NCBI GenBank assembly: GCA_937907485.1
Contig: CALESR010000368.1
Coordinates: forward strand, 1 to 11,117
Reading direction: 5' to 3'
Source of the DNA: an uncultured Paracoccaceae bacterium
Lineage (GTDB): Bacteria; Pseudomonadota; Alphaproteobacteria; Rhodobacterales; Rhodobacteraceae
Length of the DNA stretch: 11,117 bases
In this document: piece by piece, positions 6,369 through 11,117 of the stretch
How the letters are laid out: every line of letters begins with the position of its first letter
How positions within the stretch are numbered: position 1 is the stretch's first letter
Translations under genes and position numbers: made by a program
Notes under the pieces: model-generated
Told to the model about the DNA's origin: nothing
What the model saw: the letters and a program-made list of their open reading frames with translations, nothing else
Databases searched by the model: none

Positions 6369-6940
6369 GCGACTTGCCCGCCATCACGCGAGTCGTCACC
6401 GGGCATGACGGCGAGGGCCGGGCGGTGCTGGCCGAGGTCGGCCCGCCGCCCCACGTCGCCCACATCGCCGCCATCCCCGGCACCGTGTTTCACGAGATCT
6501 GGGCAACCGAAGGCGCGCCCGCTCTGGTCGGCAACACCCCGGACCCGACGCTGGCCCCCTTGATGCTGGGTCCGCCCACCAAAGGCACGCGCCTCCGCAT
6601 TGTCGATATTCCCCCGGATACCGACGACTTCCTGCGCCACGGTGCCGCGCGGATGCACGACGCCTTTCACCAGATCGGCGATGTGGGCGCCTCGACCGTG
6701 GCCGACAACAGCCCACATCCGCTGATGCACCGCACGCAGAGCGTGGATTACGGCGTGGTGCTGGCGGGCGAATGCACGCTGGTGCTGGACCGGGGCGAGG
6801 TGCTGCTGAAGCCCGGCCATGTCGTCGTGCAGCGCGGCACCAACCACGCCTGGGCCAACCGCTCGGGGCAGGTGTGCCGGATGCTGTTCGTGCTGGTGGA
6901 CGGGGTCTTTGACCCCGCGATCACAGAGGCCAAGCCATGA
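6365..6940 (+). CDS. Small single-domain cupin protein, function unknown
   Basis: This 191-residue protein has one cupin barrel in its C-terminal half. Motif 1 reads HRTQSVDYGVVLAGE: His122 is kept, while the second histidine and the acid are replaced by Thr124 and Asp128. Motif 2 reads GHVVVQRGTNHAWANRS, with His161. The N-terminal 100 residues hold strands and a PPT-type turn but no motif I can name. Proteins of this shape often sit beside FAH-family enzymes and flavin monooxygenases, but I know of no firmly assigned activity. It could be a metal-dependent isomerase, decarboxylase or dioxygenase of the pathway, or a non-catalytic metabolite binder. It is too short to be gentisate or homogentisate dioxygenase. 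Start and stop both overlap neighbours by four bases, so it is firmly part of the operon. Confidence 0.88.
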   Translation: MSDLPAITRVVTGHDGEGRAVLAEVGPPPHVAHIAAIPGTVFHEIWATEGAPALVGNTPDPTLAPLMLGPPTKGTRLRIVDIPPDTDDFLRHGAARMHDAFHQIGDVGASTVADNSPHPLMHRTQSVDYGVVLAGECTLVLDRGEVLLKPGHVVVQRGTNHAWANRSGQVCRMLFVLVDGVFDPAITEAKP

Positions 6941-7902
6941 AACTTGCAACCCTCGCCAATGGCACCCCGGACGGCCGCCTGCATTTGGTCAGCCGCGATC
7001 ACCGGCGCTGCTCCCCCGCGCTGGCCGCGCCGACGCTGCAGGCTGCGCTGGAAGACTGGGATACCCTCGTCCCCCTGCTCGAGGCCGAGTATGCCGCGCT
7101 GAACGCGGGCGGCGGTGTGCCCTTTCACCCGGCGCAGGCGCTTGCACCGCTGCCGCGCGCCTGGCAATGGCTGGATGGCTCGGCCTATGACAGCCACGGC
7201 GCCTTGATGCAGAAGGTGTTCAACCTGACGCCTGTGGATACCGGCGGCAAGCCGTTGATGTATCAGGGACTGTCGCATCAGTTCATCGCACCCGGTGCCG
7301 ATGTGCCGCTGCCGTCAACAGAGGATGGCATCGATTTCGAAGGCGAGTTCGGCATAATCACCGATGCTGTCCCGATGGGGACAAAACCGGCCGAGGCCCG
7401 CACCCACATCCGCCTGCTGGTGCAGATCAACGATTGGTCCCTGCGCCGGATCGCGCCGGTGGAAATGAAGACCGGCTTCGGCTGGATTCAGGCCAAACCC
7501 GCCTGCTCGATGGCCCCGGTCGCGGTGACACCCGATGAGCTCGGCCCGCATTGGCGCGACGCGCGGGTGGATCTGCCGCTGCGGGTGGACTGGAACAGCA
7601 CCCGCTTTGGCACCGCTCAGGGTTACGCGATGAGCGTGGGGTTTGATGATCTTGTCGCCCACGCCGCCTATTCGCGCGGGCTTGTGGCGGGCACCGTGAT
7701 CGGGTCCGGCACCGTGTCGAACGCCAATTACCGCGAGGTGGGGTCGTCCTGCATCGCCGAACGCCGGGGGATCGAGTTGGAGGATACCGGCGCGCCCATC
7801 ACCCCCTTCATGGCCTTCGGCGACCGCGTGCGCATGGAATGCGAGTTGCCCGACGGCACACCCTTGTTTGGCGCAATCGATCAGAGCGTGGTGCAGGGAT
7901 GA
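6937..7902 (+). CDS. Fumarylacetoacetate hydrolase (FAH) family protein
   Basis: This 321-residue metal-dependent enzyme hydrolyses or hydrates an acyl-pyruvate or diketo acid. The N-terminal about 100 residues resemble the small FAH N-terminal domain. The catalytic fold follows, with DFEGEFG (metal ligands Glu135 and Glu137), NDWSLR with Asp166, the family lysine Lys187 in QAKPACSMAPV, and GSGTVSN further on. The overall wording is closest to bacterial FAH-like proteins near fumarylpyruvate and fumarylacetoacetate hydrolases, rather than to the shorter two-domain decarboxylase/hydratase types. In this operon it would act late, splitting a product of ring cleavage into central metabolites; the exact reaction is inferred. 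The ATG overlaps the cupin stop, and its own stop overlaps the next start, both as ATGA. Looks intact. Confidence 0.92.
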   Translation: MKLATLANGTPDGRLHLVSRDHRRCSPALAAPTLQAALEDWDTLVPLLEAEYAALNAGGGVPFHPAQALAPLPRAWQWLDGSAYDSHGALMQKVFNLTPVDTGGKPLMYQGLSHQFIAPGADVPLPSTEDGIDFEGEFGIITDAVPMGTKPAEARTHIRLLVQINDWSLRRIAPVEMKTGFGWIQAKPACSMAPVAVTPDELGPHWRDARVDLPLRVDWNSTRFGTAQGYAMSVGFDDLVAHAAYSRGLVAGTVIGSGTVSNANYREVGSSCIAERRGIELEDTGAPITPFMAFGDRVRMECELPDGTPLFGAIDQSVVQG

Positions 7903-8795
7903 GCGCGCCCAACAGCCTGACGCTGCTGGGCACCGCCGGCGGCCCGATGCAGAACCCCGACCGCTCGCAACCCGCCTTCCTGCTGCGGAACGGCACCCGC
8001 CCGGTGCTGATCGACTGCGGCGAGGGGGCGATGCGCCAACTGGTGCGCGCCGGAGTGGAATTCCGCGCCGTGGCCGAGATTTTCCTGACGCATCATCACT
8101 TTGACCACATCGGCAGCCTGTTCGCCTGTCTGGGTGTCAACATGATGACCATGCGGCGCGACCCGCTGGTGATCCACGGCCCGCCCGGCACGGCGCGCAT
8201 CCTCGACGGCCTGTTCGCCGCCTGCGACGTGCCGCAGGCCATCGGATTCGGCGTGCCGGGACAGTCGATGCCCCACCCGCGCGAGTTCGTGCGCGTGGTG
8301 GAAATCCGCCCCGGCGAAAGCCTGACCCTGGGCGAAATGACCGTTACCGCCTGCGAGAACACGCATTATCGGGGCGAGGATGAATTCGGCACCGAGGGGC
8401 CGGTGTCGCTGTCGTATCGCTTCGACTTGCCCGGCCGCAGTATCGTGCTGACTGGCGATACCGGCGAATGTCGGGCGCTGGAAACCCTCGCTCAGGGCGC
8501 CGACCTGATGATCGGTGAGATGATGGATCTGGACCTGACCATGACCCGCGTGCGCGCCCGCAACCGCGAGGTGCCCGAGGCCCAGATCGACCGCATCCGT
8601 CAGCACCTTTCGCAGCATCACCTCAGCCCGGAACAACTGGGTGATCTGGCGACACGTGGCGGGGTGGGGCAGGTGGTGGCCGTGCATTTCCCGCCGGGCG
8701 TGGCCACACCGCAAACCGCGCCTGCCTATGCCGCCCGCATCGCGGCGCGGTTTGGCGGTGGCGTCAGCATCGGGGCTGATCTGGACACCTATTGA
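7899..8795 (+). CDS. Metallo-beta-lactamase-fold hydrolase, RNase-Z-like, without tRNA exosite arm
   Basis: This protein of 298 residues is the last gene of the operon. Its active site reads as two-zinc: His65, His67, Asp69 and His70 in THHHFDHIGS, His156 in ENTHYRG, Asp187 in VLTGDTGE and His263 in VAVHFPPG. This order and spacing match the RNase Z / arylsulfatase-like branch. However, only 31 residues separate His156 from Asp187, against about 70 in true tRNase Z, whose flexible tRNA-binding arm lies there. It is therefore probably a small-molecule hydrolase (ester, lactone or sulfate ester) rather than a tRNA-processing enzyme. The ATG at 7899 overlaps the FAH stop, and the N-terminus fits the family (NSLTLLGTAGGP). 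An in-frame upstream start at 7839 lies inside the FAH gene and is rejected. Its role may be to open a lactone by-product or release the substrate; unproven. Confidence 0.9.
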   Translation: MSAPNSLTLLGTAGGPMQNPDRSQPAFLLRNGTRPVLIDCGEGAMRQLVRAGVEFRAVAEIFLTHHHFDHIGSLFACLGVNMMTMRRDPLVIHGPPGTARILDGLFAACDVPQAIGFGVPGQSMPHPREFVRVVEIRPGESLTLGEMTVTACENTHYRGEDEFGTEGPVSLSYRFDLPGRSIVLTGDTGECRALETLAQGADLMIGEMMDLDLTMTRVRARNREVPEAQIDRIRQHLSQHHLSPEQLGDLATRGGVGQVVAVHFPPGVATPQTAPAYAARIAARFGGGVSIGADLDTY

Positions 8796-8828
8796 CGGCA
8801 GTCAGAAGATGCTGGTGATCCGCGTTAT

Positions 8829-8838
8829 GGAATATTCC
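8829..8838. repeat. 10-bp perfect palindrome in the gap between the operon end and pstB
   Basis: GGAATATTCC lies in the 54-base gap between two convergent stop codons (8795 and 8850). It has no loop and no following T-run, so it is not a convincing terminator. No other structure is seen in this gap. Confidence 0.4.
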
Positions 8839-8849
8839 GCACAGATGAC

Positions 8850-9695
8850 TCACCCATACCGACCGGTGATGTAGTTCTCGGTGCGCGGGTGGCGGGGATT
8901 GGTGAAGATCTGGCTGGTCTCGCCGAATTCGATCAACTCGCCCAGATACATGAAGGCCGTGCGATGCGAAATCCGCGCCGCTTGCTGCATGTTGTGGGTG
9001 ACGATGACCACGGTCACCGAATTGGAGAGTTCGCGCACCAGATCCTCGACCTTGGCGGTGGCGATCGGGTCCAGCGCCGAGGTCGGCTCGTCCAGCAGCA
9101 GGATCTCGGGGTTCGGAGCCAGAGCGCGGGCGATGCAAAGCCGCTGCTGCTGGCCGCCCGACATGTCATAGGCCGATTTGTGCAGTCTGTCCTTGGCCTC
9201 GTCCCAGATCGCTGCGCGACGCAGGGCGCCCTCGACAGCCTCGTCGATCACTGCCTTGTTGCGGATGCCTCGCACCCGCAGCCCGGCCGCCACATTCTCA
9301 TAGATCGTCTTTGGAAACGGGTTCGGCTTTTGAAACACCATGCCGACGCGCAGCCGCACCAGCACCGGGTCGGAATGCGGGCCGATCAGGTTGTCGCCTT
9401 CGGGCTCGAGGATGATCTTTCCCTCGTAACGGTTGCCCGGATAGAGGTCATGCATCCGGTTCAGGCTGCGAAGTAGCGTGGACTTCCCGCAGCCTGACGG
9501 CCCGATGATTGCCGTCACCTTGCGATCAAGGATCGGCATGTCCACATGCTTGATCGCCTTGGTGCCATCCGCATAGAAAAAACTGAAATCCTCGATCCGG
9601 GCGCGCAACGGTTCGGTCTCGGGCGCGGGCTTGATCGCCGGCGGCAAGGCGGCGGCCTTTGGCTGGGCGTGATCCTGGGTCATGGTATCCATCAT
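8850..9695 (-). CDS. pstB: Phosphate ABC transporter ATP-binding protein PstB
   Basis: This 281-residue cytoplasmic ATPase drives high-affinity phosphate import through PstCA. Walker A is GPSGCGKST at 65-73, the Q-loop is FQKPNPFP, the signature is SGGQQQR at 179-185, Walker B is LLLDEP with Asp202 and Glu203, and the switch histidine is in VTHNMQQAA. Residues 1-30 are an Ala/Pro-rich tail not needed for the fold. FQKPNPFP, the NRM(H)DLYP region and the C-terminal ENYITGRYG are distinctive of PstB among ABC ATPases. The start codon, one of two adjacent ATGs, lies 4 bases after the pstA stop, with AGGA upstream. The usual next gene, phoU, is absent: the 54 bases beyond the stop lead straight into the convergent operon end. 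Confidence 0.96.
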   Translation of the reverse strand: MMDTMTQDHAQPKAAALPPAIKPAPETEPLRARIEDFSFFYADGTKAIKHVDMPILDRKVTAIIGPSGCGKSTLLRSLNRMHDLYPGNRYEGKIILEPEGDNLIGPHSDPVLVRLRVGMVFQKPNPFPKTIYENVAAGLRVRGIRNKAVIDEAVEGALRRAAIWDEAKDRLHKSAYDMSGGQQQRLCIARALAPNPEILLLDEPTSALDPIATAKVEDLVRELSNSVTVVIVTHNMQQAARISHRTAFMYLGELIEFGETSQIFTNPRHPRTENYITGRYG

Positions 9696-9699
9696 CGGG

Positions 9700-10653
9700 T
9701 CAGTTCCTGTGAGCCTTGCGGAGCCGATACCGGATCCAGATGGCGATGCCGTTGAGGGCGAAGGTCAGCGCCAGCAACACCACACCCGTGGCGGCCGCGT
9801 TGACGTGAAAATCGGCTTGCGGGCGCGAAACCCAGTTGAACATCTGGATCGGCAGCACGGTGAACCCCTCGTTCAACCAGGCGAACGAGATGAAGGGGAA
9901 ATCACCGCTCACCGGGGAGGGCGGCAAAAAGGCGATGAAGGTCAGCGCCCCGATGGTGATGATCGGCGCGGTTTCACCAATGGCTCGCGACAGGCCGACG
10001 ATGGCGCCCGTCAGAATGCCGGGTCGGGCCGCGGGAATGATGTATTGCCACATCACCTGCCACTGATCGGCGCCGAGGCCATAGGCACCTTCCTTGATGA
10101 TCTTCGGGATCGAACGCACCGCCTCGCGAGTGGCGACGATGACGATCGGCAGGATCAGCAGGGCAAGCGTCATGCCCGCCACCAGGATCGTCTTGCCCAA
10201 ACTCAGGCCATAGACGAACAGCCCCAGCGCCAGCAGGCCATAGATGATCGAGGGCACCCCGGCGAGGTTTGAGACGTTCACCTCGATGAAGTTCGAAACC
10301 CAGCCCTTGCGGGCGTATTCCTCCAGATAGAGCCCTGCCCCGACACCGATCGGCACAGCCAGAAAGGCCGTCACCAGCATCACCAGCAGTGTGCCGACCC
10401 AGGCCGACAGGATACCGGCGCGCTCGGCTCGTCGAGACGGAAAGTTCGACAGGAAATCGAGGTCGATGCGCGGCAGGCCACGGATCATCAGGTCAGCGAT
10501 CAGGCTCAAGAGCAGGGCCATCGACACGACCATCACGAACATCCCCGCACCTGCAACCCACAGGTCGCGCCGTTTGGCCTTCATGACGGCGTCAATGGCC
10601 CGCTGGTCGGTGCGGACTGCGGTGCTCAACGCTCCGTTTGTGGTGACGGACAT
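9700..10653 (-). CDS. pstA: Phosphate ABC transporter permease PstA
   Basis: This 317-residue inner-membrane subunit forms, with PstC, the channel for phosphate. It has a short cytoplasmic N-terminus, a first membrane helix at about 33-57, then the permease core with about five more helices. The ABC-contact (EAA) loop is EGAYGLGADQWQVMWQYIIPAARPGILTG, at about 187-215. NVSNLAGVPSIIYGLLALGLFV and SRAIGETAPII are classic PstA wording. The start is one base after the pstC stop, with GAGG in the end of pstC as ribosome site, so the two are coupled. The protein is of the compact, roughly 300-residue type. My recollection is that many Rhodobacterales carry a longer PstA, so this could be a second system or reflect a different lineage; this is uncertain. 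Confidence 0.95.
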   Translation of the reverse strand: MSVTTNGALSTAVRTDQRAIDAVMKAKRRDLWVAGAGMFVMVVSMALLLSLIADLMIRGLPRIDLDFLSNFPSRRAERAGILSAWVGTLLVMLVTAFLAVPIGVGAGLYLEEYARKGWVSNFIEVNVSNLAGVPSIIYGLLALGLFVYGLSLGKTILVAGMTLALLILPIVIVATREAVRSIPKIIKEGAYGLGADQWQVMWQYIIPAARPGILTGAIVGLSRAIGETAPIITIGALTFIAFLPPSPVSGDFPFISFAWLNEGFTVLPIQMFNWVSRPQADFHVNAAATGVVLLALTFALNGIAIWIRYRLRKAHRN

Positions 10654-10654
10654 T

Positions 10655-11117
10655 TCAATAGGCCTCGCGGTATTTGCGGCGCAGATAGAAACCGATGACG
10701 TTGAAGGTCAGCGTGATGAGGAACAACAGCAGGCCGACGGCAAAGATGGTGCGATAGGCCAGCGAGCCATGCGGCAGGTCACCCAGACTCATCTGCACGA
10801 TATAGGCGGTGATCGTCGCCGCCCCCTCCCGCGGGTCAAAGGTCAGGTTGGCGTTTTGACCGGCCGCAATGGCCAGAACCATCGTCTCGCCAACAGCGCG
10901 CGACATGCCCAGGATGAAGGCTGCAGTGATGCCGGAAAAGGCGCCGGGGATTACCACGCGCAGGGCCACCTGCCATTTCGCCATTCCCAGCGCATAAGCC
11001 CCCTCGCGCAGGCCGTTGGGCACGGCGCGCATCGCATCCTCGGAGACCGACACCACATAGGGCAGGATCATGATGCCCAGAATGATACCCGGCACCAGCA
11101 GGTTGAGGCCGCGAAGA
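10655..11117 (-). CDS. pstC: Phosphate ABC transporter permease PstC, C-terminal part, truncated by window edge
   Basis: The frame is open from the window edge (first full codon at 11116) to the TGA at 10655, about 153 residues. It carries VPGIILGIMILPYVVSVSEDA, the ABC-contact loop EGAYALGMAKWQV and SRAVGETMVLAIAAGQ, all typical of PstC. The final membrane helix ends in a basic tail (RRKYREAY). The N-terminal half, and presumably pstS, lie beyond the right edge. Gene order pstC-pstA-pstB on the minus strand is canonical. Expression is normally controlled by PhoB in this family, but the promoter is not in the window. Confidence 0.95.
   Translation of the reverse strand, partial: LRGLNLLVPGIILGIMILPYVVSVSEDAMRAVPNGLREGAYALGMAKWQVALRVVIPGAFSGITAAFILGMSRAVGETMVLAIAAGQNANLTFDPREGAATITAYIVQMSLGDLPHGSLAYRTIFAVGLLLFLITLTFNVIGFYLRRKYREAY

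Noticed and set aside
7839..7898. Upstream start for the MBL hydrolase
   Set aside because: It would overlap the FAH gene by about 60 bases; the ATG at 7899 gives the same ATGA overlap as the other junctions and the natural N-terminus.
6365..7902. Gentisate or homogentisate pathway (cupin dioxygenase plus FAH)
   Set aside because: The cupin is far too short and lacks the dioxygenase metal motif, and no maleylpyruvate or maleylacetoacetate isomerase is present; the ring cleavage is better assigned to the VOC enzyme.
8796..8849. Remnant of phoU downstream of pstB
   Set aside because: A faint resemblance to a phoU start could be imagined in the minus-strand bases (ATCACCAGC...), but the stretch is too short and has stop codons; not supportable.
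1..11117. CRISPR arrays, tRNA/rRNA genes, insertion sequences, integrase or attachment sites
   Set aside because: Reading both strands showed no repeat-spacer pattern, no tRNA cloverleaf, no transposase or integrase motif and no long direct repeats.

Overview
The window is GC-rich, densely packed bacterial DNA. The DctM/DctP-type TRAP transporter parts, the NodD-like LysR regulator, the degradative gene content and the base composition suggest an alphaproteobacterium, plausibly of the Rhodobacterales. This is an inference from style and content, because no rRNA or other marker gene is present. Gene density is high, and no stretch over 135 bases lacks a gene.

Layout: (1) 2-592 (+) is the tail of a TRAP transporter large permease, ending in a strong bidirectional terminator hairpin (594-624). 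(2) 644-1654 (-) is a convergent TRAP periplasmic solute-binding protein. (3) 1789-2685 (-) is a LysR-family regulator. (4) 2795-8795 (+) is a compact seven-gene catabolic operon, divergent from lysR: a C-C-hydrolase-type alpha/beta hydrolase, a type I extradiol dioxygenase of the VOC fold, a small Rieske ferredoxin, an FAD aromatic monooxygenase, a small cupin, a fumarylacetoacetate-hydrolase-family enzyme and an RNase-Z-like metallo-beta-lactamase-fold hydrolase. (5) 8850-11117 (-) is pstB, pstA and the C-terminal part of pstC of a phosphate ABC transporter, convergent with the operon and not followed by phoU here.

How it fits together: the TRAP binding protein probably captures a substrate in the periplasm. 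The FAD monooxygenase would hydroxylate an aromatic ring, and the extradiol dioxygenase would cleave the resulting vicinal diol. The alpha/beta hydrolase, the FAH-family enzyme and perhaps the MBL hydrolase would then break down the ring-fission product. The Rieske protein may keep the dioxygenase iron reduced. Two near-identical 13-bp LysR-type dyads, each followed by TACC, lie in the lysR/operon divergent promoter (2700-2712) and upstream of the binding-protein gene (1768-1780). This ties regulator, uptake and catabolism into one regulon. The substrate cannot be read from the sequence. This enzyme combination is the best candidate here for an undescribed system.
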